NCBI GenBank assembly: GCA_028690445.1
Contig: JAQVBE010000010.1
Location: 1-64,000, forward strand
Direction: 5' to 3'
Origin: Aliarcobacter sp.
GTDB taxonomy: Bacteria; Campylobacterota; Campylobacteria; Campylobacterales; Arcobacteraceae
DNA length: 64,000 nt
Shown here one piece after another: positions 8,419 to 16,836 of this stretch (its first letter is position 1; every line of letters begins with the position of its first letter). The translations under genes and the position numbers were made by a program. The notes beneath the pieces were generated by a model. That model was not told the DNA's origin, did no database searches, and was given only the letters and a program-made list of their open reading frames with translations.

Positions 8419-9931
8419 AATATTTATACTTTGTGCAATTTTTCTAAGTGGATTATTAGCAGATGTTAAATTAACTGTGAATTCACCTGCAATTTATGCA
8501 GGAGAAATGGCAAGTTTTACAATCACATCTGATGGTGATGATATTAAATTTCCAACAATTAATAGTATTGATTCTTACAATATTGAAGGAACATCTTCAT
8601 CTTCTTCAACAACTATTATAAATGGAAATTATTCTAGAAAAATATCAAGAACTTATAGTTTTAGCCCAACAAAAGATGTAACTATCCCCTCTTTTGAAAT
8701 AAAAGCAGATGGAAAAACATATAAAACTCAAGAGCAAAAAATTTCTGTAGTACAACCAAGTGCCAGCAAAGATGGCGAAAACTTTGTAATTGAAGTAAAA
8801 GCAGATAAACAAGAGGTAAAAGTTGGAGAATCAATAAATTTAACTGTTTTATTCAAATATAAACTTGATTCTAAAATTGATAAACTTCAAATTAATGAAC
8901 CAAAACTTGAGAATTTCTGGATAAAGAAAGTTAATGATGTTGAAAAAACAAGTGAAAAAGGTTATATTGTTTTCAAACAAAAATATCTTTTATTTCCTCA
9001 AAAATCAGGAGAATATAACCTTTCATCACTTGAAGCTGATATTGGGAAAATTATAAAAGAGAAAATTCCTAATGAAATGTTAGATGACCCACTATTAAGA
9101 AATTCATTTTTTAGAGACTCTTTTTTTGATTCTGTTACAAACAGATTAACTTGGCAAAAGATTTATTCAAATGCTTTACATATCTCAGTTAAACCATTGC
9201 CAAATAATTTGGAACTTTTTGGAGATTATTCTATAACCTCAACTGTTGATAAAACTATAGTTGATGCAAATCAACCCGTTAATCTAACTATTAGTATTAC
9301 AGGTAAAGGAAATATTGATGATATTCAAAAATATAATCTAACAATTGCAAATGTAGTAAGTTATGCAGATGAACCAAAAATTGAATCAACTTTTCAAACA
9401 GATGAATATGGAGGAAATTTCACACAAAAAATAGCTTTTGTTGCCCAAAGTGATTATACAATTCCAAAAATTGAATTAACTTATTTTAATAAAGATACAA
9501 ATCAAGTTAAAACAATTTATTCAGATTCAATAAATATCAAAGTTATAAATAATAATCCAAACAACTCAGCTGTAAAAATTGAAACATCAAACAATACACC
9601 AATTGTTTCAAATAATAGTGAAATTTCAAAGATGAAAGAAGAGACAAATACAAACTACATAGTTTTAGCTCTTATTGTTTTATTTGTGATATCAGCTTCT
9701 TTACTATTTTTCAAAAAGAAAAAAACAACAAAAGTAGAAAAAAATATTGTACAAGCAATAAAAAAAGCTAAAAATGATAAAGAGTTATTTGAATTACTTT
9801 TACCATATAATAAAAGAAATCAAATAATCACAGATTCTCTTAATAAACTTGAAGAAAATCTTTATAAAAAAACAAATCATAAAATTGACAGAAATAAATT
9901 AATAGACTTTTTTGAAAATGAAATAGTGTAA
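8399..9931 (+). CDS. batD: BatD-like oxygen-tolerance protein
   Basis: The 510-residue protein has a signal peptide (cleavage near SGLLAD), a large beta-rich periplasmic part with repeated Ig-like segments (about 25-410, each containing a pattern such as SPAIYAGEMASFTI or ADKQEVKVGESINLTV), one membrane segment near residues 420-440, a basic stop-transfer (KKKKTTK) and a cytoplasmic helical tail. This matches the BatD oxygen-tolerance family. It is the last gene of the operon and overlaps batC by 20 bases; a clear terminator hairpin includes its stop codon. No BatE homologue follows. Confidence 0.86.
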   Translation: MKNNLGKIFILCAIFLSGLLADVKLTVNSPAIYAGEMASFTITSDGDDIKFPTINSIDSYNIEGTSSSSSTTIINGNYSRKISRTYSFSPTKDVTIPSFEIKADGKTYKTQEQKISVVQPSASKDGENFVIEVKADKQEVKVGESINLTVLFKYKLDSKIDKLQINEPKLENFWIKKVNDVEKTSEKGYIVFKQKYLLFPQKSGEYNLSSLEADIGKIIKEKIPNEMLDDPLLRNSFFRDSFFDSVTNRLTWQKIYSNALHISVKPLPNNLELFGDYSITSTVDKTIVDANQPVNLTISITGKGNIDDIQKYNLTIANVVSYADEPKIESTFQTDEYGGNFTQKIAFVAQSDYTIPKIELTYFNKDTNQVKTIYSDSINIKVINNNPNNSAVKIETSNNTPIVSNNSEISKMKEETNTNYIVLALIVLFVISASLLFFKKKKTTKVEKNIVQAIKKAKNDKELFELLLPYNKRNQIITDSLNKLEENLYKKTNHKIDRNKLIDFFENEIV

Positions 9932-9960
9932 CTTTCAAGTTACACTATTTTTATTTTGTT
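9921..9960 (+). terminator. Intrinsic terminator of the Bat operon
   Basis: A perfect 13-bp inverted repeat (9921-9933 with 9938-9950, loop of four) overlaps the batD stop codon and is followed by TTATTTTGTT. It ends the moxR-batD transcript. Confidence 0.8.
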
Positions 9961-9989
9961 ATACTTTCGCAAAAAATCAAAGTGATAAT

Positions 9990-10607
9990 ATGAAAAAAAT
10001 TCTATTTGTAAGCGCAACAAACACAGATGTAGGCAAAACTTATGCTTGTGAAAAACTTCTAAAACATTATGCAAAAAAAGGTTTCAAAGTTGGATATTTT
10101 AAACCTTTCGAAACAGGTGTTATTGATTTTCCACTTGATGGAACCAAAATGTTAGAACTTACTCAAAAACTAAATCCCTCTTTTAATGTAACAATAAACG
10201 ATGTTGTTCCTTATCAATTCAAACTTCCAGCAGCTCCTTATGTTGCAAAAGAAAACACAATTATTGATTTAGAGTTTTTAAAAGAAAAGAAAAAATATCT
10301 AGAACAATTTTGTGATTTACTTATTATTGAAGGTGCTGGTGGATTAATGGTTCCAATTGAAAAAAATTTGTTTATTATAGATTTGATAAAAATATTTGAA
10401 GCAAGTGCAATTTTAATAGCTCCTTCAAAACTAGGATGCATTAATGACACCCTACTTTCTGTAAATGCACTAAAAGAAAAAAATATAGATTTTGAATTAT
10501 TTATAAATTTATATCAGGACATTAAGAGCTTTGAAAGAGTATCAAAACCATTTTTAATTGATTACTTTAAAAAGCTAAATTTCCTAGAAGATTTGGAAAA
10601 TTTATAA
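9990..10607 (+). CDS. bioD: Dethiobiotin synthetase
   Basis: BioD closes the ureido ring of biotin from 7,8-diaminopelargonate, CO2 and ATP in the cytoplasm. The 205-residue sequence, short but normal for the family, has the P-loop variant ATNTDVGKTYACE (about residues 8-20), the substrate-binding KPFETGV (37-43) and the switch-like EGAGGLMVP (about 115-123). It stands alone, flanked by terminators on both sides, so the other bio genes must lie elsewhere. Confidence 0.93.
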   Translation: MKKILFVSATNTDVGKTYACEKLLKHYAKKGFKVGYFKPFETGVIDFPLDGTKMLELTQKLNPSFNVTINDVVPYQFKLPAAPYVAKENTIIDLEFLKEKKKYLEQFCDLLIIEGAGGLMVPIEKNLFIIDLIKIFEASAILIAPSKLGCINDTLLSVNALKEKNIDFELFINLYQDIKSFERVSKPFLIDYFKKLNFLEDLENL

Positions 10608-10640
10608 AAATTTCCAAATTCTTTTTCATTTTTTTATTTT
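10591..10640 (+). terminator. Putative terminator after bioD
   Basis: A hairpin TTTGGAAA/TTTCCAAA (arms within 10591-10619) overlaps the bioD stop and is followed by a T-rich run. The remaining 250 bases up to 10894 hold no gene that I can see. Confidence 0.55.
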
Positions 10641-10828
10641 TCACTACTCTTTTTTAACTATTTCATAGATGATTTAAAGCATTTTTCACTAAGAATTTAA
10701 GTTTATCTTCCCTTATTCATGGGCTTCACAAGTGTTTTCTGATTTTAACCTTAAATTTATTTGCTATTTCAAAACACATTAAAACAATTCATTTTAAATG
10801 GTGTATAACTTTCTTGTTAGTTTTCAAG

Positions 10829-10834
10829 TATAAT
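10829..10834 (+). promoter_or_regulatory. Putative -10 box of the CitE/CoA-ligase operon
   Basis: TATAAT lies about 60 bases before the first gene, giving a leader of roughly 50 bases. No good -35 box is seen, which is common in Campylobacterota. Confidence 0.4.
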
Positions 10835-10894
10835 AATAACGACGAAAATAAAATAAACAATGTATAAAATTCAATAAAATGAAAGGTAGATAAA

Positions 10895-12025
10895 ATGACT
10901 TCTGCAATAGATTTATCTAAGTTAACAGCAAATGACGATTTAACACCAGTTCTTGGTGGATATTGGCCTGGTATTCAAATATATTACCCACCAATTAAGT
11001 TTAATCCACTTGATGGAACATATGAAAGTATGGAACAAGCAAAATTAAGATTACAAAAACATGCTTACAAAACAAAAGCACATACTGTGTTATTTGACTT
11101 AGAAGATGGTTGTAGACAAAAAGCTATGTCAAGAGAGTTATTAATTCAAGAATTACCAAAATTTCCTGAAAGAACTTTTCAAATAGCAGTAAGACTTAAT
11201 CCATTTAGAACTGATGAATATGAAGAAGATTTAAAAATGTTAAAACAAATTCATCAATATATTGATGTTATTGTTCTTGCAAAAGCTGGAGAAGTTTATG
11301 GAAGTGCTGAAATTAGAGATTTATCTTCTTGGTTAATTTCTATCGGAAGTAAATTAACAATTCAACCAATTATTGAACATCCAAAATCTTTACAAATTGC
11401 GGATAGATTAATGGAACATTCAACTGTTAAACACGTTGTATTTGGTATCCACGATTTTTCTAAAGCAATGGCTTATAAAATCACTCCTCAAGGATGGATT
11501 AATGAGTTAGAAACTTTCTTTAATATGCTTACAATGGAAGCTAGAATTAAAGGTAAAGGAGTTATTGGTGGAGTTGAAGTTATGTTAACACCGCATTCAT
11601 TACCTGATTCTTGTGTTGAGAAAAAAGATATTAGAAGATGGTTGGATTTACATGGTGATGAAGCAAGTAGACATGTTTATGCTCATGCAATTAGAGAAAA
11701 CGCAATGGGATTAACAGGAAAACAAATCATTACTCCAAATCACATTAATATCTGTAAAGTTGCATTTACTCCATCTCCAAATGAGATTGCAAAAGATGTT
11801 GCTATTTTAAAAGAAGCGATTAAAACAGATGCTTTATTAAGTGGAGCAATTAGATACGAAGGTGAAATGTTAGATCCACCAATGTTTGGTAAATCTTTAC
11901 AAAATATTTTAAGAGCTTATGCATTAAGATCTTTAGCAAAAGAGGATGAGATATTTGCATTATCTGTATTAAACAGAATGCCAATTCACACATTTAAAGA
12001 AAACTGGCCATACGGTCAAATTTAG
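10895..12025 (+). CDS. HpcH/HpaI aldolase / citrate lyase beta-like protein (first of three)
   Basis: The 376-residue protein has the CitE TIM-barrel hallmarks: TVLFDLEDGCRQKA near residue 65 with the acidic metal ligands, IAVRLNPF (about 105-112) with the CoA/keto-acid-binding Arg, and QPIIEHPKSL (about 155-164) with the second Glu ligand. The normal FGxxD step reads VVFGIHDFSKAM. Family members cleave or form C-C bonds in malyl-CoA, citramalyl-CoA or methylmalyl-CoA. It has a strong ribosome binding site (GAAAGG) and is followed after 15 bases by a CoA ligase fused to another CitE domain. The exact substrate cannot be assigned. Confidence 0.8.
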   Translation: MTSAIDLSKLTANDDLTPVLGGYWPGIQIYYPPIKFNPLDGTYESMEQAKLRLQKHAYKTKAHTVLFDLEDGCRQKAMSRELLIQELPKFPERTFQIAVRLNPFRTDEYEEDLKMLKQIHQYIDVIVLAKAGEVYGSAEIRDLSSWLISIGSKLTIQPIIEHPKSLQIADRLMEHSTVKHVVFGIHDFSKAMAYKITPQGWINELETFFNMLTMEARIKGKGVIGGVEVMLTPHSLPDSCVEKKDIRRWLDLHGDEASRHVYAHAIRENAMGLTGKQIITPNHINICKVAFTPSPNEIAKDVAILKEAIKTDALLSGAIRYEGEMLDPPMFGKSLQNILRAYALRSLAKEDEIFALSVLNRMPIHTFKENWPYGQI

Positions 12026-12040
12026 TAAGGAGATTATATT

Positions 12041-14560
12041 ATGAGTTCAAACGTTAAAATTGAAATACCTGAATTTTTAAATATCGGGTTTGCTTGTACT
12101 TCTGCTCATGTTGGAACACCAAAAGAGAATAGTATTGCAATGGTAATTGAAGATGATAAATTAGGTACAGATGAAATAACTTATAAAGATTTAGCAACTA
12201 AATCTGACCAAGTTTGTAATTTCTTTACAGGAATTGGTTTAGAACCAAGAGATAGAGTATTAGTATGTTTAAAAAATTCATTAGCTTACCCTATTTCGTT
12301 TTTTGGGACTATGAAAGCTGGAATCATTGCAGTTCCTACTTCTACACTTTTAAGTGGTAGTGAAGTTAAATATTTAGCTGAAGATTCTCAAGCAAGAGCG
12401 ATTGTATTATCAGCTTCTATGTATGAAAACTTAGTTCCATATTTAGAAAACTTAGATAATTTAAAAACTATTGTTATTGCAGGAATTGATAGTCTTGAAA
12501 ATATAAAAAAACCAAGAGATATTAATGTATATTCATTAAATGAAATTTTCAAAACAGTTGATAAAACACCAAATCATTATAATTCAAAATCTGGTGAACC
12601 TGCTTATTTAGTATATACATCTGGAACAACTGGTTATCCAAAAGGAGTTTTACACTCTCATAGATCACTTGTTGGAAGAAAACCAGCAACTGATTATTGG
12701 TTTAACTTTAAAGAGAATGATCGAATCATGCACTCTGGTAAATTTAACTGGACATATGTTTTAGGATCAGCTTTAATGGATCCATTATATAATGGTCACA
12801 CAGTTATTGCTTATGAGGGTGCAAATGATGCATCAACTTGGATTAATTTAATTAAAAAACACCAATGTACAATTTTTATTGGAGTTCCAACAATTTATAG
12901 ACAAATCATTCAAAAAACTGATTTTACTTTAGAAGATTGTCCAAGTTTAAGATATTGTATGTCAGCAGGTGAGCATTTATCTGATGAGATGTTAGGTCTT
13001 TGGAGAGAAAAATTCAAACAAGATATTTATGAAGCAATTGGAATGAGCGAATGTTCTTATTATATTTCTCACTCAATTTATAATCCAATCAGACCAGGAT
13101 CAGCGGGATTCGTACAACCAGGTCATACAGTTAAACTTTTAGACCCTGATACATTAGAAGAAGTTGAAGATGGTGAAGAAGGAATGATTTGTATTGGAGA
13201 AGACGATCCAGGATTATTCTTAGAGTATTGGCAATTAGAAGACGAAACAGCAAAATCAAGACATGATGGATATTTCTTCACAGGTGATTATGCGAAAAAA
13301 GATGAAGATGGATATATTTGGTTCATTGGTAGAAAAGATGATATTATCAATACTTTTGGATTTAGAGTATCTCCACACGAAATTGAAAGGGTTGTAAAAA
13401 CTCACGATGCAGTTGCTGATTGTGTTGCTTTTGGTTTAGATATTGGTAAAGATAAAACAATAGTTGGAATTGCAGTTATTGGACACGAAGAATTATCAAA
13501 AGAAAAACAAGCAGAAATTTTAGCTTTTGCACAAGCTAACCTTGCAAAATATAAAGCTCCAAAAGAGATTTTTGCAATGCTTGATTACCCAAGAACTAAA
13601 AATGGAAAAGTTTTAAGAAAACAACTTGTTAAACAGTTACATGAACAATATCATTCAATTGAAACTGGAACAAAAGTAGTTGAATATAAAGCAAGAAGAT
13701 CAATGCTATTTGTTCCTTCTTACAATAAACACAATGTTGAAAAAGCAAGAACAGTACTTGCAGATGCTGTAATTTTTGATCTTGAAGCAATTTTACAAGA
13801 ACAAAGAGAAGCAGGTAGAGCTGTAATTAAAGAAGTTTATAAAGAGAGTGGTTCTAAATTTGGTGAATCAGAAAGAGTTCTTAGAATCAATAACTTAGGA
13901 TCTGAGGATTTAAAAAAAGATTTAGAACTTGCGAAAGAGATTGAAATTGATGGTTTATTATTTTCTAAAATTCAATCAAAAGAAGATGTTTTAGAAGCAG
14001 TTAGATTAACAGAAGAAATAAATCCAAATATATCTTTAATGATTATGATTGAAACTCCTTTATCTGTTTTAAATATCCATGAAATTTGTGCGGCATCTTC
14101 AAAAGTTGAAGTTGTAGTTGTAGGTTCTAACAAACTTGCAAATAGACTTCATATTGATGTTAAAAAAGGTTCAAAAGCGATGTTTAACTACTTATCGCAA
14201 ATTGCCTTAGCATCAAAAGCTTATGGTAAAACTGTAATTGATGGACCTCACTTTGATGTTAATGATGAGTTTGCTTGTGAAGATTCAACAAAAGATGCAT
14301 TTAATTTAGGATTTGATGGTAAATCTTTGATTCACCCAGTTCAAATTGAATATATCAATGATATTTTCACTCCAAAACAATCAGAAGTTGAAGATTATGA
14401 AGCAATGATTGCTAAATATGAAGAAGCAGCTAAAGAAGGTAAAGAAGTTATTTTACATAATGATAAATTAGTTGATTCTTCAAGAATTAAATGGGCTAAA
14501 AAAATGATCACTTTATATGAAACATATAAAGCTTTAGGTCAAAACCTATTTAATAAATAA
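12041..14560 (+). CDS. Acyl-CoA synthetase fused to a CitE-like (HpcH/HpaI) lyase domain
   Basis: This 839-residue fusion has two enzymes. Residues 1-535 are an AMP-forming acyl-CoA synthetase: phosphate-binding loop YTSGTTGYPKG (192-202), GMSEC motif, the hinge block FTGDYAKKDEDGY and IGRKDDIINTFGFRVSP, and the catalytic Lys in TKNGKVLRK (K523). Residues of about 550-805 are a CitE-type barrel: RSMLFVPSYN, AVIFDLEAIL, RVLRINNLG, IMIETPLSV, and the C-terminal GFDGKSLIHPVQ. The fusion suggests activation of a hydroxy- or unsaturated dicarboxylate to its CoA ester and direct cleavage. The ATP-binding domain resembles the benzoate/4-hydroxybenzoate-CoA ligase type, but substrate choice is inference. 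It sits between two genes of the same apparent route. Confidence 0.85.
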   Translation: MSSNVKIEIPEFLNIGFACTSAHVGTPKENSIAMVIEDDKLGTDEITYKDLATKSDQVCNFFTGIGLEPRDRVLVCLKNSLAYPISFFGTMKAGIIAVPTSTLLSGSEVKYLAEDSQARAIVLSASMYENLVPYLENLDNLKTIVIAGIDSLENIKKPRDINVYSLNEIFKTVDKTPNHYNSKSGEPAYLVYTSGTTGYPKGVLHSHRSLVGRKPATDYWFNFKENDRIMHSGKFNWTYVLGSALMDPLYNGHTVIAYEGANDASTWINLIKKHQCTIFIGVPTIYRQIIQKTDFTLEDCPSLRYCMSAGEHLSDEMLGLWREKFKQDIYEAIGMSECSYYISHSIYNPIRPGSAGFVQPGHTVKLLDPDTLEEVEDGEEGMICIGEDDPGLFLEYWQLEDETAKSRHDGYFFTGDYAKKDEDGYIWFIGRKDDIINTFGFRVSPHEIERVVKTHDAVADCVAFGLDIGKDKTIVGIAVIGHEELSKEKQAEILAFAQANLAKYKAPKEIFAMLDYPRTKNGKVLRKQLVKQLHEQYHSIETGTKVVEYKARRSMLFVPSYNKHNVEKARTVLADAVIFDLEAILQEQREAGRAVIKEVYKESGSKFGESERVLRINNLGSEDLKKDLELAKEIEIDGLLFSKIQSKEDVLEAVRLTEEINPNISLMIMIETPLSVLNIHEICAASSKVEVVVVGSNKLANRLHIDVKKGSKAMFNYLSQIALASKAYGKTVIDGPHFDVNDEFACEDSTKDAFNLGFDGKSLIHPVQIEYINDIFTPKQSEVEDYEAMIAKYEEAAKEGKEVILHNDKLVDSSRIKWAKKMITLYETYKALGQNLFNK

Positions 14561-14570
14561 GGGAGTAAAT

Positions 14571-15644
14571 TTGTCTAAGATAAGCACTAAAATTAATTTC
14601 GGTAATTTTTTTGAAGATTTTTCAATCGGTCAAAAAATCGTTCATCCACTCCCAAGAACAATAAGTGACGGTGATGTATCTTTATACATCGCTTTCACAG
14701 GTTCAAGATTTGCTCTGCACTCTTCTGATACAGTAGCAAAGGAAATGGGTTACGATAAAAAACCAATTGATGATGTTTTAATGTTCCATTTAACCTTTGG
14801 TAAATCTGTTCAAGATGTATCTTTAAATGCAATTGCAAATTTAGGATACGCTGAGATTTCTTTTCCAAATTCAGTATTTGTAGGCGATACAGTAAGTATG
14901 ACTTCAACTGTAATTGGATTAAAAGAGAATTCAAATGGTAAAAGTGGAGTTGTTTATGTTCACTCTATTGGTGTAAATCAAAATGGTGCAGAAGTTTTAA
15001 ATTTCAAAAGATGGGTTATGGTTCACAAAAAAGACCAAACTACATTATCTGGAATTAACGAAGTTCCAACTTTTGCAAAAACAACACCAATTGCTGATGT
15101 TATTAACATTCCAACAATTAAATGTGTTGATACAAATGCAACTGGTGGAAAATATTTCTTTGAAGACTATGTAGTAGGTGAGAGATTAAATCATCCAGAA
15201 GGTATTACTATTGATAATAGTGACCATACATTAGCAACAAAGTTATATCAAAACAATGCAAAAGTACATTTTAACGATCATATGATGAAGTCAACTCCTA
15301 TGGGTCAAAGACTTATGTATGGTGGAATCATTATTTCAATGGCAAGAGCTATTTCTTTTAATGGTTTACAAAATGCGCAATGGATGTATGCAATAAATAG
15401 TGGAGCTCACGCAAACCCTACTTATGCTGGAGACACTATTTATGCTTATACTGAAATTATTGAAACAATTGAAGTAAATAGAGAAGATATTGGATTATTA
15501 AGACTTAGAACTGTTGGAATTAAAAACCAAACTGCAAAAGAGATTGAAAATCCAAAAGGTGAAGATGGTAAATATTTACCAAATGTTGTACTTGATTTAG
15601 ATTACACTGTTGTAATCCCAAAAAAAGTTACTGAAAAAAAATAA
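14571..15644 (+). CDS. MaoC-like double hotdog hydratase, mesaconyl-CoA hydratase type
   Basis: The 357-residue protein consists of two MaoC-like hotdog domains (about 8-155 and 185-345). The N-terminal part, with GKSVQDVSLNAIANLGYAE, VIGLKENSNGKSGVVYVHS and RWVMVHKKD, resembles what I remember of mesaconyl-CoA hydratase (beta-methylmalyl-CoA dehydratase) of the ethylmalonyl-CoA pathway in Rhodobacter. That enzyme reversibly hydrates mesaconyl-CoA to beta-methylmalyl-CoA. The start is TTG with GGGAG five bases ahead. It lies 10 bases after the ligase-lyase fusion and 34 bases before another CitE-like gene, which fits a shared pathway. Confidence 0.82.
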   Translation: MSKISTKINFGNFFEDFSIGQKIVHPLPRTISDGDVSLYIAFTGSRFALHSSDTVAKEMGYDKKPIDDVLMFHLTFGKSVQDVSLNAIANLGYAEISFPNSVFVGDTVSMTSTVIGLKENSNGKSGVVYVHSIGVNQNGAEVLNFKRWVMVHKKDQTTLSGINEVPTFAKTTPIADVINIPTIKCVDTNATGGKYFFEDYVVGERLNHPEGITIDNSDHTLATKLYQNNAKVHFNDHMMKSTPMGQRLMYGGIIISMARAISFNGLQNAQWMYAINSGAHANPTYAGDTIYAYTEIIETIEVNREDIGLLRLRTVGIKNQTAKEIENPKGEDGKYLPNVVLDLDYTVVIPKKVTEKK

Positions 15645-15678
15645 AACAAAAAATTTAATTTAATAAAAAGGAAAAAAC

Positions 15679-16662
15679 ATGACACACCCAAGTGAAGCAC
15701 TATTCGGTTCTGGAGACAACTTACCAATTATCCCATCTTGTGAGCATTTTGCAGGTAGCGAAAAGCTAATCTTAAAAGGTTTTGAGATGCAAAAAAAATT
15801 AGGACCTGTTTTTGATATTACTTGTGACTGCGAAGATGGAGCTGAAACTGGTAAAGAAGTTGCACATGCTGAAATGATCGTAAGAGTTATAAATTCAGAT
15901 GCAAATCCTTATGAAATGGCTGGAACAAGAATCCACGATTTTGACCATCCAGATTGGAGACAAGATATTGATATTTTAGTACCAGGTGCTGGAGAAAAAT
16001 TAGCATATATTACAATCCCAAAATCAACTTCTTATGAAGATGCAAAAACTCAAGTTGAATATATCCAAGCAGTTGCAAAAAAAGCTGGAATTAAAAGAGA
16101 AATCCCAATTCACGTTTTAATTGAAACTCATGGTGCTTTAAGAGATGTTGAAAAAACTGCAACTTTACCTTGGGTACAAGTATTAGACTTTGGATTAATG
16201 GACTTCGTTTCTGGTTACCAAGGTGCAATTCCTGCTTCTTGTATGAGAAGTCCAGGTCAATTTGATCATAGATTAATTGCTGCTGCAAAAGCTAAAGTTG
16301 TTCAAGCTGCACTTTCTAATCACATTATTCCAGCACACAATGTTACTTTAGATTTAAAAAATCCATACCAAACTTATAAAGATGCTGAAAAAGCAAGAAA
16401 TGAGTTCGGATTTTTAAGAATGTGGTCTATTTATCCAACACAAGTACAAGCTATTGTTGATGCAATGAAACCAGACTTTACAGAACTTGAAGCTGCTCAA
16501 AATATCTTAATTGCTGCTCAAGATGCTGAGTGGGGACCAATCCAATATGATGGTGAGTTACACGATAGAGCAACATATAGATATTTCTGGGAATTAGTTC
16601 AAAGAGCAAAATTCTCTGGAACTAAATTACAAGATATTGTTGAAACAAGATTCTTCTCTTAA
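15679..16662 (+). CDS. CitE-like / malyl-CoA or methylmalyl-CoA lyase candidate
   Basis: A 327-residue HpcH/HpaI family protein with DITCDCEDGAETGKE near residue 50 (acidic metal-site residues), the conserved Arg in GTRIHDFDHPDW, and VLIETHGALRDV with the second Glu ligand. The stretch LDFGLMDFVSG replaces the usual FGxxD motif. Together with the preceding mesaconyl-CoA-hydratase-like gene it is the natural candidate for cleaving or making beta-methylmalyl-CoA or malyl-CoA (propionyl- or acetyl-CoA plus glyoxylate). It is the last gene of the operon and is followed by a perfect hairpin. Assignment to one substrate is inference. Confidence 0.8.
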   Translation: MTHPSEALFGSGDNLPIIPSCEHFAGSEKLILKGFEMQKKLGPVFDITCDCEDGAETGKEVAHAEMIVRVINSDANPYEMAGTRIHDFDHPDWRQDIDILVPGAGEKLAYITIPKSTSYEDAKTQVEYIQAVAKKAGIKREIPIHVLIETHGALRDVEKTATLPWVQVLDFGLMDFVSGYQGAIPASCMRSPGQFDHRLIAAAKAKVVQAALSNHIIPAHNVTLDLKNPYQTYKDAEKARNEFGFLRMWSIYPTQVQAIVDAMKPDFTELEAAQNILIAAQDAEWGPIQYDGELHDRATYRYFWELVQRAKFSGTKLQDIVETRFFS

Positions 16663-16669
16663 TCCTTTT

Positions 16670-16695
16670 AACTTAAGACTTCTTAGTCTTAAGTT
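16670..16695 (+). terminator. Hairpin after the CitE/CoA-ligase operon
   Basis: A perfect 11-bp inverted repeat with a TCTT loop (16670-16680 with 16685-16695) starts 8 bases past the stop codon. A strong T-tract is lacking, so it could terminate weakly or protect the 3' end. Confidence 0.55.
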
Positions 16696-16800
16696 ATCCT
16701 GTCAAAATATAAACTTTTTTCAAGTGAGAAAAGTTCACACTAATATTGAATAAAATCTCTTTTATTTAATAAAAAAAGATTTTTTTCATCTGTGCATTGG

Positions 16801-16806
16801 TATAAT
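16801..16806 (+). promoter_or_regulatory. Putative -10 box of the fumarase gene
   Basis: TATAAT lies 30 bases ahead of the likely ATG at 16837 and would give a leader of about 25 bases with AAAAGG as ribosome binding site. No clear -35 box. Confidence 0.45.
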
Positions 16807-16836
16807 AATTCAATTTCTAAAGTAAAAAGGAAAAAA

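Noticed and set aside
10608..10894. Gap before the CitE cluster considered for a riboswitch or small RNA
   Set aside because: No conserved stem set or motif could be recognised, only a -10 box.
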